A stretch of 12,942 bases of DNA from Thermoleophilia bacterium (GTDB taxonomy: Bacteria; Actinomycetota; Thermoleophilia; Gaiellales; Gaiellaceae), in the NCBI GenBank assembly GCA_020845695.1, contig JADLFG010000069.1, positions 1-12,942 on the forward strand. The letters are read 5' to 3'. Under the pieces are notes generated by a model. It saw nothing but the letters and a program-made list of their open reading frames with translations. It ran no database searches and had not been told where the DNA came from. Shown in pieces: positions 1-8,212 of the stretch. The position numbers and the translations under genes were made by a program. Within the stretch, counting starts at the first letter, position 1. Each line of letters opens with the position of its first letter.

Positions 1-1
1 C

Positions 2-133
2 GGCGGCGGCGACGACTCCCTCTCCGGGAACTCCGGCAAGGACTTCATGAAGGGCGGTCCTGGCAGCGACAGCTGCAACCCCGGCACCCCCGGCCTCAGC
101 CGCGGCGACCGCGCCGTCGGCTGCGAGGCCTAG
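2..133 (+). CDS. C-terminus of an RTX-like calcium-binding repeat protein (partial)
   Basis: This is the last 43 codons of a gene that begins outside the window; it reads in frame from base 2 to a TAG at 131-133. The peptide is rich in Gly, Asp and Ser and contains GGDDSLSGNSGKDFMKGG followed by PGSDSC, which matches the GGxGxDxLx nonapeptide repeats of RTX (hemolysin-type) calcium-binding proteins. It ends in a Cys-Glu-Ala tail, with one Cys in the last repeat and one next to the end that could form a disulfide. Such domains usually fold on calcium outside the cell, so a secreted or surface protein is likely. The N-terminal part, and so the enzymatic or adhesive role, cannot be seen. A strong hairpin follows 17 bases after the stop. 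Confidence 0.72.
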   Translation, partial: GGGDDSLSGNSGKDFMKGGPGSDSCNPGTPGLSRGDRAVGCEA

Positions 134-150
134 ACAGCGCGCAGGTCAGC

Positions 151-176
151 GTGGGGGCGGGCGTGCCCGCCCCCAC
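151..176 (+). terminator. GC-rich hairpin terminator candidate after the RTX gene
   Basis: The 12-base arm GTGGGGGCGGGC (151-162) is followed after GT by its exact complement GCCCGCCCCCAC (165-176). In RNA this is about 11 bp with a four-base loop. It lies 17 bases past the stop codon of the RTX-like gene and 124 bases before thrC. No U tract follows, so it would be a U-less intrinsic terminator or a 3'-end stabiliser. A second hairpin, CCGACA/TGTCGG (176-181 and 188-193), abuts it and shares base 176. Confidence 0.65.
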
Positions 177-235
177 CGACACAACGATGTCGGGGCGGGA
201 CTTGGCTCGCCCGGTCTCGCGATCCGCCCCCCCAA

Positions 236-254
236 TCGGCTCGGCGGGAGCCGA
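236..254. promoter_or_regulatory. Inverted repeat upstream of the thrC promoter
   Basis: TCGGCTC (236-242) and GAGCCGA (248-254) are exact inverted copies around a five-base centre. The element ends 32 bases before the proposed thrC -10 box, so it covers the place where a regulator or the -35 contact would sit. It could be an operator for the thrC-thrB operon or a chance GC palindrome. No regulator gene is visible to pair it with. Confidence 0.3.
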
Positions 255-286
255 CGGATGGTGCGGCCCGGCCGGCCCGGACCCAC

Positions 287-292
287 TAGGCT
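287..292 (+). promoter_or_regulatory. -10 box of a likely leaderless thrC promoter
   Basis: TAGGCT fits the TANNNT -10 pattern and stands in a GC-rich background where such hexamers are uncommon. Eight bases separate it from the ATG at 301, so transcription would begin at or next to the start codon. No Shine-Dalgarno sequence precedes the ATG, in agreement with leaderless initiation. I see no clear -35 hexamer. Confidence 0.55.
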
Positions 293-300
293 TCGGCCCC

Positions 301-1281
301 ATGACCACGCCCGCACAGCGGTACGCCGGACGGCTGCCCCTCGCGGCCGGACGGCCCGTCGTCTCCCTCGGCGAAGGCTCGACGCCGCTCGTCCCGGCGC
401 CCCGGATCTCGGAGCGCCTCGGCGTCGAGGTGCACCTCAAGCTCGAGTGCATGAACCCGACGGGCAGCTTCAAGGATCGCGGGATGACGATCGCCGTCTC
501 GCAGGCGGTCGCCGACGGTGCCCGCGCCGTCATCTGCGCCTCGACGGGGAACACCGCAGCCTCCGCGGCCGCCTACGCGGCCAGGGCGGGCATCCCGGCC
601 GTGATCCTGCAGCCGGAGGGCGCGGTCGCGCTCGGCAAGCTGATGCAGGCACGAGCCGTCGGCGCCCGCGTGCTCGAGGTTCGCGGCACGTTCGACGAGG
701 CGCTCTCGGCTGCCCGGGAGCTCGGCGAGCGGGGCACGCACGTGCTCGTCAACTCCGTCAACCCCTACCGCATCCAGGGGCAGAAGACCGCCGCCTTCGA
801 GCTCGCCGAGGAGCTCGGCGGACCCCCGGACGTGCTGGCGCTCCCCTACGGGGGCGGCGGCAACACGTGCGCGTACGCACTCGGCTTCGCGGAGTGGGGG
901 GAGGCGATGCCCCGGATCGTCGCCGGCGAAGCGCTCGAGCGGGCAACGACGGTCGCTAGCGCGATCAGGATCGCCGCTCCCGTCCACCGCGCGGAGGCCG
1001 AGGCCGCGATCGAGGCCGCGGACGGCGCCGTCGTGCCGCTCACGGACGACGAGCTGCTGGCCGTGTGGCGCGAGCTTGCAGAGCGGGAGGGCGTCTTCTG
1101 CGAGCCGGCGTCGGCCGCCGGCGTCGCCGCGCTCGCGAAGGTCGAGCTCGAGCCCGGGGCCCGCGTCGTCTGCGTCATCACGGGGCACGGGCTGAAAGAC
1201 CCGGCCGCCGTCGACCGGGTGACCGTCCCACCGCTCCTCGTCGACCCCGACCCGGACGCCATCGCGGCGGCGGCCGCGTAG
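301..1281 (+). CDS. thrC: Threonine synthase
   Basis: This PLP enzyme of fold type II converts O-phosphohomoserine to threonine and phosphate in the cytoplasm. The protein has 326 residues and lacks the N-terminal extension of longer ThrC forms. NPTGSFKDRG carries the PLP lysine (K58). STGNT (81-85) is the substrate/phosphate loop, GGGGNT (184-189) is the PLP-phosphate loop, and the ITGHGLK segment carries T294, which should contact the pyridine nitrogen. I chose the ATG at 301 because homology begins just after it and a TANNNT box lies eight bases upstream; the open frame from 151 runs through a terminator hairpin and would add 50 low-complexity residues. thrB follows after six bases, so the two form an operon in the order C-B. 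A second, diverged ThrC-like gene lies at 8375-9592. Confidence 0.92.
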   Translation: MTTPAQRYAGRLPLAAGRPVVSLGEGSTPLVPAPRISERLGVEVHLKLECMNPTGSFKDRGMTIAVSQAVADGARAVICASTGNTAASAAAYAARAGIPAVILQPEGAVALGKLMQARAVGARVLEVRGTFDEALSAARELGERGTHVLVNSVNPYRIQGQKTAAFELAEELGGPPDVLALPYGGGGNTCAYALGFAEWGEAMPRIVAGEALERATTVASAIRIAAPVHRAEAEAAIEAADGAVVPLTDDELLAVWRELAEREGVFCEPASAAGVAALAKVELEPGARVVCVITGHGLKDPAAVDRVTVPPLLVDPDPDAIAAAAA

Positions 1282-1287
1282 CCCCGC

Positions 1288-2157
1288 GTGAGCCTGCCCG
1301 TCCGCGTCCGGGCGCCCGCGACGACCGCGAACCTCGGTTCCTGCTTCGACTGCGCGGGCGCGGCGCTCGACCTCTGGAACGAGCTCGAGGTCCGCGCGGG
1401 CGAGGGCGTCGAGGTGCGCGGGGAAGGCGCTGGCGAGATCCCCGAAGGGCCCGGTCACCTCGGCCTGCGTGCCTTCGCTGCCGTCGCCCCGATCGGGGGC
1501 AAGCGGTTCGTGTTCACGAACCGGATCCCGCTCAGCCGCGGCCTCGGCTCGAGCGCCGCCACGATCGCGCTCGGGCTCGTCGCCGCGTCGCTCGCGCTCG
1601 GTCGCTGGCCGGAGGTCGAGCCGCTGCTCGAGCTCGGGCTCGCCTTCGAGTCCCACCCCGACAACCTCGCGACCGCGCTCGCCGGCGGCATCTGCCTCAC
1701 CTGGCGCTCTGACGGGCGCCAGCGGGTCACCCGCGTCGCCCAGGAGCTGCCGCTCGTGCCGATCGCGGTCGTTCCCGACGGCCGGGTCGAGACCGAGGCC
1801 GCTCGCGCCAGTCTGCCCGAGCTCGTCCCGCACGGCGATGCCGTCTTCACGGTCGGGCGCGCGGCGCTCCTCGGTGCCGGGCTCGTAGCCGGCTCGGTCG
1901 AGCTCCTGCGCGAGGCGTTCGACGACCGCCTGCACGAGCCCTACCGTGGCCCGCTCTCGCCGCCGTTTCGGGCGCTGCGCGAGCGGCTGCCCGGCGGCGC
2001 AGTCGGGGTCACGATCTCCGGGTCGGGCCCGACCGTGATCGTCTGGGCGCGCGAGGGCGAGGGAGCCGCCTGCGCCCGCGAGCTCGCCGAGCGCTTCCCG
2101 GCGGCCCGGGTGCTCCGGCTCGCCGTCGTCCCGATCGGCGCCGGCCCGCTCCCCTGA
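1288..2157 (+). CDS. thrB: Homoserine kinase
   Basis: This GHMP-family kinase phosphorylates homoserine with ATP to O-phosphohomoserine, the substrate of ThrC. The 289 residues show all three GHMP motifs: PATTANLGSCFDCAG near residues 10-24, the ATP loop PLSRGLGSSAAT (81-92) and the glycine-rich GAVGVTISGSGPT (237-249). HPDN (123-126) is also typical of homoserine kinases. The GTG start is chosen because it lies six bases after the thrC stop and the first motif begins at residue 9. There is no clear Shine-Dalgarno, so translation probably relies on coupling to thrC. Homoserine dehydrogenase and aspartokinase genes are not in the window. The product could also feed the SAM-controlled ThrC-like enzyme encoded downstream. 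Confidence 0.93.
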   Translation: MSLPVRVRAPATTANLGSCFDCAGAALDLWNELEVRAGEGVEVRGEGAGEIPEGPGHLGLRAFAAVAPIGGKRFVFTNRIPLSRGLGSSAATIALGLVAASLALGRWPEVEPLLELGLAFESHPDNLATALAGGICLTWRSDGRQRVTRVAQELPLVPIAVVPDGRVETEAARASLPELVPHGDAVFTVGRAALLGAGLVAGSVELLREAFDDRLHEPYRGPLSPPFRALRERLPGGAVGVTISGSGPTVIVWAREGEGAACARELAERFPAARVLRLAVVPIGAGPLP

Positions 2158-2158
2158 G

Positions 2159-2175
2159 CGCCGGCGTCGCCGGCG
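2159..2175. terminator. Palindrome between convergent thrB and GT2 genes
   Basis: CGCCGGCG (2159-2166) and its complement (2168-2175) flank a single T. As RNA this gives a six-bp GC stem with a five-base loop on either strand. It fills nearly the whole 19-base gap between the stop of thrB (2157) and the stop of the minus-strand glycosyltransferase (2177). The position suits a bidirectional terminator, though no U tract follows on either side. Confidence 0.5.
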
Positions 2176-2176
2176 G

Positions 2177-4075
2177 TTACGCGACCGCGCGGGCCGGGCG
2201 CGTGACGGGTGCGCGTGGATCGTGCTCGGGCACGAGCACCGGGCGCCCGTAACGAGGGCCGAACGGGCTCGCGAAGCACCAGCGCGTGATCGCATCCTGC
2301 GCGGCTTGGTCGAGCCGGTCGAAGCGGATGCCGACCCGGCGCAGTCCCGGCCCGTCACCGAGCACGCGGGCGACCGTCCCCTCGACGCTCAGGGGCTCAC
2401 CCGTGAGGTGCAGGGTGGCCCGGAGTGTCTGCCCCTCCTCGATCGCTCCCGGGACGTCGACCGCCATCCCGAAGGGGTTGAGGTCGCCGGCGACCGCCTC
2501 CCGCTCGCACGCCTCGCCGGCGAGGTTGAGCGAGACGCGAAGCTGCACCGGGAAGCGGTGGGCTCGCCTGCGGTGGCGGACGCGTGCGGCCCAGACGGCG
2601 ACCGCGCCGAGCAGCCCCGCGCTCAGGAGCGCCCAGACGACCGTGGCCGCGAACGCAAACGGCGTCAGGCGCCCCGGGAGGGCGAGAAGCTGCGCGGCCG
2701 TCTGGTAGCCGGCGCCCGCGAGCGCCAGGCCGGCCAGTCCGACCTGGAGGCGGACCGCCCGGAGCGGGGCCGAGCCGACGCTGTCGGCCCCCTTCGGCGT
2801 GACCTTGAACGCGACGTGGCCGCGGCGGACGAAGGAGGTCGCCGCGCTCGTGTAGGCGGCGATGCGGACGAGCGCGAACCGCTCGCCCTGCGTGAACGAG
2901 TAGCGGCCGCGCGACATCGCCCAGGTTGCGAGCGGGACGAGCACGAGTTGTGGGAGAAAGAGGGCCAGGTAGGTGACCGTGTCCGCCCGCAGCGGCACCG
3001 TCCCCGTGAGCAGGACGAGCGGCGGTACGAGCAGCCCGACGAGGCGCTGCGGTCCTTCGAGGTAGTGCGTCACCGACGAGAAGTAGTGGAGGCGCTGGCG
3101 CCAGTCGAGACCGCGGGCGAGGAGCGGGAAGTCGAGCCGCAAGAGCTGGAAGCAGCCGCGCGCCCAGCGGCCGCGCTGCGTCAGAAACGCGTTCACCTCC
3201 TCCGGGGCGAGGCCGACCGCGAGGATCTCATGGTGGTAGATGCTCTTCCAGCCGGCCTGGTGGAGCTTCATCGCCGTGTGCGTGTCCTCGACCACGGTCT
3301 GCGTGTTGACGCCCCCGAGCTCGAGCAGGGCGGAGCGGCGGACGACGGCGGAGCTCCCGCACCAGAACGTCGCGTTGTGGCGGTCTTTGCCCCGGCAGAC
3401 GACGTCGTAGAAGAGGCTTTGCTCGTTCACGACCGGGTCGTCCGAGCGGCGGGGGTGCTGGAAGCTGCGGTTGAAGAACGCCTGGGGCGACTGCACGAAC
3501 GCCACGCGCGGGTCGGCGAAGTAGCCGAGCGTACGTTCGAGGAAGTGCGGCATCGGCACGTGGTCGGCGTCGAGGATCAGGAGGTACTCGGCCCGCACGT
3601 GCCCGAGCGCGTGGTTCAGGTTGCCCGCCTTGGCGCCCGCGCGCGGAGCGGGCCGGCACAGGTAACGGGCTCCGAGCTCCGCGCACAGCTCGCGCACCCA
3701 CTCGCGCTCGCCGTCGTCGAGCACCCACACCTCCGGCGCCGGATCGTGGCGGACGGAGAGCGCCCCGAGCACGGTCGAGCGGACGATGTCCGGAGGCTCG
3801 TTGTAGGTCGGAACGAGGATTGCGACCGTCGCGCCGAGGGGTGCCTCGCCGGGCGTGCGCACGGTCAGGCGCCAAGTCGAGAAGACGAACAGCGCGACCG
3901 CGAGGAGCGCCCAGGTCTCCGCGAGGAGGAGCGGGAGCCCGAGCCAGAGCGTCTCGGGTCGCAGGGTGAAGCCGTAGCGCCAGCCGAGGTAGGCGGCCCC
4001 GGCGAGCAGCGCCGCGAGGGCGAGCAGCTGGCGCGCGCGGGCAGCGGGCGCGAGCTCGGGGGGTGCGGCGGTCAC
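2177..4075 (-). CDS. BcsA-like GT2 membrane glycosyltransferase with C-terminal PilZ domain
   Basis: This is a processive family-2 glycosyltransferase resembling the cellulose synthase catalytic subunit; it should polymerise a polysaccharide across the inner membrane from a nucleotide sugar. The 632 residues show hydrophobic segments near 15-33 and 42-66. The GT2 domain has VPTYNEPP (89-96), DDG (120-122), DADH (169-172), NEQSLFY (217-223), NATFWCGSSAV (234-244), VED (262-264) and QRGRW (300-304). At least four further membrane segments lie between about 343 and 495. A PilZ domain (about 503-600) has the RxxxR pair R503/R507, but the DxSxxG motif reads DLNPFG (531-536), with Asn for Ser. No bcsB, bcsZ or other export partner is nearby, so the polymer is unknown. 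The start is uncertain: GTG at 4075 avoids overlap with ilvD, while an ATG at 4135 would overlap the ilvD start codon. Confidence 0.85.
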   Translation of the reverse strand: MTAAPPELAPAARARQLLALAALLAGAAYLGWRYGFTLRPETLWLGLPLLLAETWALLAVALFVFSTWRLTVRTPGEAPLGATVAILVPTYNEPPDIVRSTVLGALSVRHDPAPEVWVLDDGEREWVRELCAELGARYLCRPAPRAGAKAGNLNHALGHVRAEYLLILDADHVPMPHFLERTLGYFADPRVAFVQSPQAFFNRSFQHPRRSDDPVVNEQSLFYDVVCRGKDRHNATFWCGSSAVVRRSALLELGGVNTQTVVEDTHTAMKLHQAGWKSIYHHEILAVGLAPEEVNAFLTQRGRWARGCFQLLRLDFPLLARGLDWRQRLHYFSSVTHYLEGPQRLVGLLVPPLVLLTGTVPLRADTVTYLALFLPQLVLVPLATWAMSRGRYSFTQGERFALVRIAAYTSAATSFVRRGHVAFKVTPKGADSVGSAPLRAVRLQVGLAGLALAGAGYQTAAQLLALPGRLTPFAFAATVVWALLSAGLLGAVAVWAARVRHRRRAHRFPVQLRVSLNLAGEACEREAVAGDLNPFGMAVDVPGAIEEGQTLRATLHLTGEPLSVEGTVARVLGDGPGLRRVGIRFDRLDQAAQDAITRWCFASPFGPRYGRPVLVPEHDPRAPVTRPARAVA

Positions 4076-4121
4076 GCCAGGTGCATCGACCTGGGCCGCC
4101 CGGCACCCGATACCCCGTTTG

Positions 4122-4127
4122 TAGGAT
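4122..4127 (+). promoter_or_regulatory. -10 box of a likely leaderless ilvD promoter
   Basis: TAGGAT fits TANNNT and ends six bases before the ilvD ATG at 4134, so the transcript would start at or very near the start codon. The GGA inside it could also act as a weak Shine-Dalgarno, so the two readings cannot be told apart by eye. The 58-base gap to the divergent glycosyltransferase start holds no obvious -35 hexamer. Confidence 0.5.
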
Positions 4128-4133
4128 GCGCCC

Positions 4134-5837
4134 ATGACCGAGAACCCGTACGCCAGACCCTCCGACCCCGCGAAGCGCTCGAGCGCCGCGCTCACCGACG
4201 GCTACGAGCGCGCCGGGGCTCGCGCGATGCTGAAGGCCGTCGGCTTCAGCGACGACGACCTCGCCAAGCCGCTCGTGGGCGTCGCCACCGAGTGGATCGA
4301 GACGATGCCCTGCAACCTGAACCAGCGCGAGCTCGCGCAGCACGTGAAGAAGGGGATCCGGGCCGCCGGCGGCACCCCGATCGAGTTCAACACGGTCTCC
4401 GTCTCCGACGGCGTCTCGATGGGGACGACCGGGATGCGCTGCTCGCTCGTCTCCCGTGAGCTGATTGCCGACTCGATCGAGCTCGTCGTCCGTGGCCACC
4501 TCCTCGACGGGCTCGTCTGCCTCGTCGGCTGCGACAAGACGATGCCGGGCGCGATGATGGCGCTCGCCCGCCTCGACATCCCCGGGCTCTGCCTCTACAA
4601 CGGCACGATCGCCCCCGGGCGGCTGAACGGGCGCGACGTGACGATCCAGGACGTCTACGAGCAGATCGGCGCCTGCGCGGTGGGGAGGATCACGCCGGCC
4701 GAGCTGCACGTGCTCGAGTCGGTTGCCTGCCCGGGCGCGGGCGCCTGCGGCGGCCAGTTCACCGCCAACACGATGTCGACGATCCTCGAGTTCATCGGGC
4801 TCTCGCCGGGCGGGCTGAACGCGATCCCGGCCCTGCACCCGGCGAAGGAGCAGGCGGCGGTCGAGGCGGGACGGATCGTGATGGATCTCGTTCGCAGGGA
4901 CATCCGCCCCTCCGCGATCCTGACCCGGGCGGCGTTCGAGAACGCGATCGCGTCGGTTGCCGCGATGGGCGGCTCGACGAACGGGGTCCTCCACCTGCTC
5001 GCGCTCGCGCGCGAGCTCGGCCTGCCACTGGCGATCGACGACTTCGACGCGATCCTCGAGCGGACGCCGGTGATCGCGGACCTGAAGCCGTGGGGGCGTT
5101 TCGTCGCCACGGACGTGTACGAGGCCGGCGGGCTCTCGCTCGTCACCCGCGAGCTCCTGCGCCAGGGACTCGTCGACGGGGATGCGATCACGGTCGACGG
5201 TCGTACGATCGCCGAGCTCGCCGAGTCGGCTCGAGAGACGCCCGGGCAGCAGGTCGTGTCGAGGATCGAGACCCCGGTCAAGCCGCGCGGCGGGCTCGCG
5301 ATCCTGCGCGGCAACCTCGCCCCCGAGGGCTGCGTGATCAAGCTCGCCGGACACGGCCGGATGCACCACGAGGGCCCGGCCAAGGTCTACGACTCCGAGC
5401 CCGACTGCTTCGCCGCGGTCAAGGCCGGCCAGGTCGAGCCGGGCGACGTCGTCGTGATCCGCTACGAGGGCCCAGTCGGGGCGCCCGGGATGCCGGAGAT
5501 GCTCCAGATCACCGGGGCGATCGTCGGGGCGGGCCTGTCCGACACGGTCGCGCTCGTCACCGACGGGCGGTTCTCCGGCGCCACCTACGGGTTCATGATC
5601 GGGCACGTCTGCCCGGAGGCGTACGCGGGCGGCCCGATCGCCGGGCTGAGGACCGGCGACCGCGTCACGATCGACGTCGACGCGCGGCGGATCGACGCGG
5701 ACGTCCCCGCTTCGGAGCTCGAGGCGCGGCTGCGCGACTGGTCGCCGCCGCCGCCGCGCGTCACGACCGGGGTGCTCGCGAAGTACGCCTCGCTCGTGCA
5801 ACCCGCGAGCGAGGGCGCGATCACGCGGCCCCGGTAG
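4134..5837 (+). CDS. ilvD: Dihydroxy-acid dehydratase
   Basis: IlvD dehydrates 2,3-dihydroxy-3-methylbutanoate and -methylpentanoate to the 2-keto acids of the valine and isoleucine pathways. The 567 residues are full length for the short IlvD class. The three Fe-S cysteines are C60 in TMPCN, C133 in GCDKTMPG and C205 in [11 protein letters not shown]. These match the family pattern, and K135 is the position of the carboxylated lysine. Other family blocks are [35 protein letters not shown] and [17 protein letters not shown]. The three ligands suggest a [2Fe-2S] cluster. The ATG at 4134 fits both the homology and the TAGGAT box. No other ilv genes are adjacent; it stands alone between a divergent glycosyltransferase and the convergent proAB operon. 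Confidence 0.95.
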   Translation: MTENPYARPSDPAKRSSAALTDGYERAGARAMLKAVGFSDDDLAKPLVGVATEWIETMPCNLNQRELAQHVKKGIRAAGGTPIEFNTVSVSDGVSMGTTGMRCSLVSRELIADSIELVVRGHLLDGLVCLVGCDKTMPGAMMALARLDIPGLCLYNGTIAPGRLNGRDVTIQDVYEQIGACAVGRITPAELHVLESVACPGAGACGGQFTANTMSTILEFIGLSPGGLNAIPALHPAKEQAAVEAGRIVMDLVRRDIRPSAILTRAAFENAIASVAAMGGSTNGVLHLLALARELGLPLAIDDFDAILERTPVIADLKPWGRFVATDVYEAGGLSLVTRELLRQGLVDGDAITVDGRTIAELAESARETPGQQVVSRIETPVKPRGGLAILRGNLAPEGCVIKLAGHGRMHHEGPAKVYDSEPDCFAAVKAGQVEPGDVVVIRYEGPVGAPGMPEMLQITGAIVGAGLSDTVALVTDGRFSGATYGFMIGHVCPEAYAGGPIAGLRTGDRVTIDVDARRIDADVPASELEARLRDWSPPPPRVTTGVLAKYASLVQPASEGAITRPR

Positions 5838-5860
5838 GGGCCCGCTTCATCCGGCCCGCC

Positions 5861-5889
5861 GCGGGGGGCGACATGGATGTCGCCCCCGC
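5861..5889. terminator. Long hairpin between convergent ilvD and proB
   Basis: GGGGGCGACAT (5864-5874) and ATGTCGCCCCC (5877-5887) are exact inverted copies around GG. The stem extends by two more pairs (5861-5862 with 5888-5889) if G5863 is bulged. It lies 23 bases past the ilvD stop and 9 bases past the proB stop on the other strand, so it can end both transcripts. There is no U tract. Confidence 0.7.
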
Positions 5890-5898
5890 AATCCGTCC

Positions 5899-6942
5899 TC
5901 AGTACAGCACGAGCCGGTCTCGGTGCACGGCCTCGAGGCCGCGCGGGCGGCGCCGCAGGTCGGCGGCGCCGACGCTGGCGATCCCCTTCGCGAAGGCAAC
6001 GCCGTCCGGGCCGACGATCTCGACCCCGTCGCCGGCGGCGAAGCGGCCCTCGCAGCGGGCGATCCCGACCGCGAGCAGGCTGGCGCCGTCGCTCGTGAGC
6101 GCCCGCATCGCGCCCTCGTCCACCCGCAGGCGGCCTGACACGGGCTTGCCGAAGCGCAGCCAGAGCTTGAACGCCGACGGCGTCCGCTCACCGGGCGCGA
6201 AGCGCGTCCCGCGCGGCTCGCCCGCGAGGATCGGCTCGAGTACCTCGGTGGGAGCGCCGGCCGCGATCACCGTCGGGATCCCCGCGGCCGCGGCCACCTC
6301 GGCCGCCAGCACCTTGCTGCGCATGCCGCCCTTGCCGAGCGGCGAGGCGCCGCCGAGGACGGCGTTGCGGGCGACGGAGCCGTCCGTGATCAGCCGGGCG
6401 CCCGGCGTGCCCGGCGCCCGGGAGAGCACGCCCTCCACCTCGGTCAAGAGCACGAGCAGACGCGCCCGGGCCAGCACGGCGACCTGGGCGGCGAGCGCGT
6501 CGTTGTCCCCGAACGTGATCTCGTCGGTCGCGGTGGCGTCGTTCTCGTTCACGATCGGGACCGCGCCCAGCTCGAACAGCGCGTTCAGGGCGTTGCGCGC
6601 GTGCAGGTACGTCGCCCGCTCGGCCACATCCGTCGCGGTCAGGAGGATCTGGGCGGCGGCGATCCCCGCGGCCCCGAGCGCGTCGTCCCACGCTGCCTGC
6701 AGGCGGGCCTGGCCGAGCGCCGAGGCGGCCTGGAGCTTCGGGATGCTGCGCGGCCTCCGCGTGAGGCCGAGCCGCGGCAGGCCGAGCGCGATCGCGCCGG
6801 AGGAGACGACGCAGACCGGGGTCCCGGAGCGCACGATCGCGACGATCTCGCGCGCGCGGTCGCGCAGCACGCTGCGGCGCACCTGCGAGCGGGGCCCGAC
6901 GATCAGCGACGTCCCGAGCTTGACGACGAGCGGGCGCTTCAC
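5899..6942 (-). CDS. proB: Glutamate 5-kinase
   Basis: ProB phosphorylates glutamate with ATP to gamma-glutamyl phosphate, the first step of proline synthesis and usually the one inhibited by proline. The 347 residues comprise an amino-acid-kinase domain (about 1-250) and a C-terminal PUA domain (about 266-347). Visible motifs are VVKLGTSLI (6-14), VSSGAIALG (46-54), VNENDATA (131-138), FGDNDALAAQVA (144-155) and GKGGMRSK (203-210). The start is a GTG at 6942 that overlaps the proA stop as GTGA, so translation is coupled to proA. The frame is also open further upstream through proA, but the overlap and homology support 6942. It is the second gene of the operon. Confidence 0.94.
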   Translation of the reverse strand: MKRPLVVKLGTSLIVGPRSQVRRSVLRDRAREIVAIVRSGTPVCVVSSGAIALGLPRLGLTRRPRSIPKLQAASALGQARLQAAWDDALGAAGIAAAQILLTATDVAERATYLHARNALNALFELGAVPIVNENDATATDEITFGDNDALAAQVAVLARARLLVLLTEVEGVLSRAPGTPGARLITDGSVARNAVLGGASPLGKGGMRSKVLAAEVAAAAGIPTVIAAGAPTEVLEPILAGEPRGTRFAPGERTPSAFKLWLRFGKPVSGRLRVDEGAMRALTSDGASLLAVGIARCEGRFAAGDGVEIVGPDGVAFAKGIASVGAADLRRRPRGLEAVHRDRLVLY

Positions 6943-8204
6943 CGGCGCTGCGTCCCGTCGCCGACGACCCGGTACTGGCGCAGCCAGAGGTCGCGGTAGG
7001 TAACCGGGCCGCGCGGCCCGGGTGTCCAGTCGACGTTGATTCCCGTCTCGGGCGCTCCGGTGAGGGCGAAGCCGTCGGTGAAGCGGGTCGGTGCCTGCCA
7101 GAAGGCCGCCGTCCCCCGGTAGCCGTCGAGGAAACGCGAGGCCGCCTCGCCGTCCTCGGCCACGATCGCGGCCGCGAGCCCCGACGTGTCGGCGTTCGCG
7201 ATCGCGACGGCGTCCTCGAGATCGTCGACGACGTCGAGCGTGACGGTCGCCACCCGGCCGGGGTCGTTCGCCCACTCGTGGCCGATGCGCACGTCGAGCG
7301 GGAGAGCCGCGCCGCCGGCGACGGCGAGCGCCCGCGGCGTCGCCCGCACCTCGAGGCCGGTGCGCGCGAAGAGCGTGAGCAGATCGGGGAGGTGCGCGGT
7401 CGCGCCCCGGTCGACGAGGCAGAGGTTGAGCCGGTTGCAGACGCCGAGCCGGTCGAGACTCGCCTCGGCGACCGCCAGCAGACGTTCCCGGTCGGCGCTC
7501 GCGTGCGCGTAGAGGACGCCGCCGCCCTCCGCATGCGCGAGCGTGCGCACGCCGTGCTCGGCCGCGAGGCGTGCGAGCGCCGCCGTCGTCTCGCCGCTGC
7601 CGCGCAGGATCACGAGCGGGATCTCGTCCGGCAGCGTCACGAGCGCGCGGGCGCCCTCGCGATCCGTCGAGCGAACGAGCCCGACCGCCGCGGGCGGCAG
7701 CCCCGCCCGCTCGAGCGCGGGGCGGAGAACGTCGTCGACGAGCACCGTGACCGTTCGCAGAGCCGCCCCGCCGGTGCGCAGCACCGCCGTGTTCAGGCTC
7801 TTCAGGAGCTGCCCGGCGACGTCGAGGGCGACGTTCGGGCGCGCCTCGAAGTTCGCGCCCACGGTCCCGATCGGGATCCTGCGCTCGCTGACCGCGAGCC
7901 CGTTTCCGAGCGTCCAGGACGAGATCTCCCGCTCGAGCGGCGGGATCCTGGCCATCGTCTCGACCTGCTCCGCCAGCGCCTCGATCCGCCCGGCGTCGAG
8001 CCGCAGGCGGTCGAGCGTCCCCTCGTCCAGCGACGGGGCGGCCGCGACGCAATCGGCCTCGTTGGCCGCCAGCACGGCGCCCCGGCGTTCCCGGACGAGC
8101 GCGGCCGCGACCGCCAGGGCCTCGGCGACGGCGGCGTCGGCGAGCCGGCCGGCGGCGCGGCCGGCCTCGAGCGCCTCCAGGCGTACGAGCTCGCGGAGTA
8201 CCAC
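6939..8204 (-). CDS. proA: Glutamate-5-semialdehyde dehydrogenase (gamma-glutamyl phosphate reductase)
   Basis: ProA reduces gamma-glutamyl phosphate with NADPH to glutamate-5-semialdehyde, which cyclises on the way to proline. The 421 residues are the normal length. PIGTVGANFEARPNVALD (111-128) and the C-terminal block TGINVDWTPGPRGPVTYRDL (387-406) are ProA-like. The likely catalytic cysteine is C256 in LGVCNRLN. Several blocks differ from textbook ProA: the usual RPS.CN around the cysteine is RLGVCN, and RGSGETTAALARLA (201-214) and HAEGGG (224-229) replace the usual RGG..L and G.G..H segments. I read these as lineage divergence, since proB follows with a GTGA overlap. The GTG start at 8204 lies eight bases after a TATAAA box, suggesting a leaderless transcript. 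Confidence 0.88.
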   Translation of the reverse strand: MVLRELVRLEALEAGRAAGRLADAAVAEALAVAAALVRERRGAVLAANEADCVAAAPSLDEGTLDRLRLDAGRIEALAEQVETMARIPPLEREISSWTLGNGLAVSERRIPIGTVGANFEARPNVALDVAGQLLKSLNTAVLRTGGAALRTVTVLVDDVLRPALERAGLPPAAVGLVRSTDREGARALVTLPDEIPLVILRGSGETTAALARLAAEHGVRTLAHAEGGGVLYAHASADRERLLAVAEASLDRLGVCNRLNLCLVDRGATAHLPDLLTLFARTGLEVRATPRALAVAGGAALPLDVRIGHEWANDPGRVATVTLDVVDDLEDAVAIANADTSGLAAAIVAEDGEAASRFLDGYRGTAAFWQAPTRFTDGFALTGAPETGINVDWTPGPRGPVTYRDLWLRQYRVVGDGTQRR

Positions 8205-8212
8205 GAAGTCTG

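Noticed and set aside
286..2358. 690-codon open frame on the minus strand opposite thrC-thrB
   Set aside because: It is Arg/Gly/Ala-rich with no family motif and lies wholly opposite two clear genes; long antisense frames are normal in GC-rich DNA.
2222..5801. Very long open frames opposite the GT2 gene and ilvD (plus 2222-4459, minus 3228-5801)
   Set aside because: Both cross gene borders, show low-complexity Arg/Asp/Gly composition, and overlap genes with complete catalytic motifs.
5899..8052. A single 717-residue ProB fusion with an extra N-terminal domain
   Set aside because: The upstream part is proA read in the wrong frame; the GTG at 6942 overlapping the proA stop explains the gene without a fusion.
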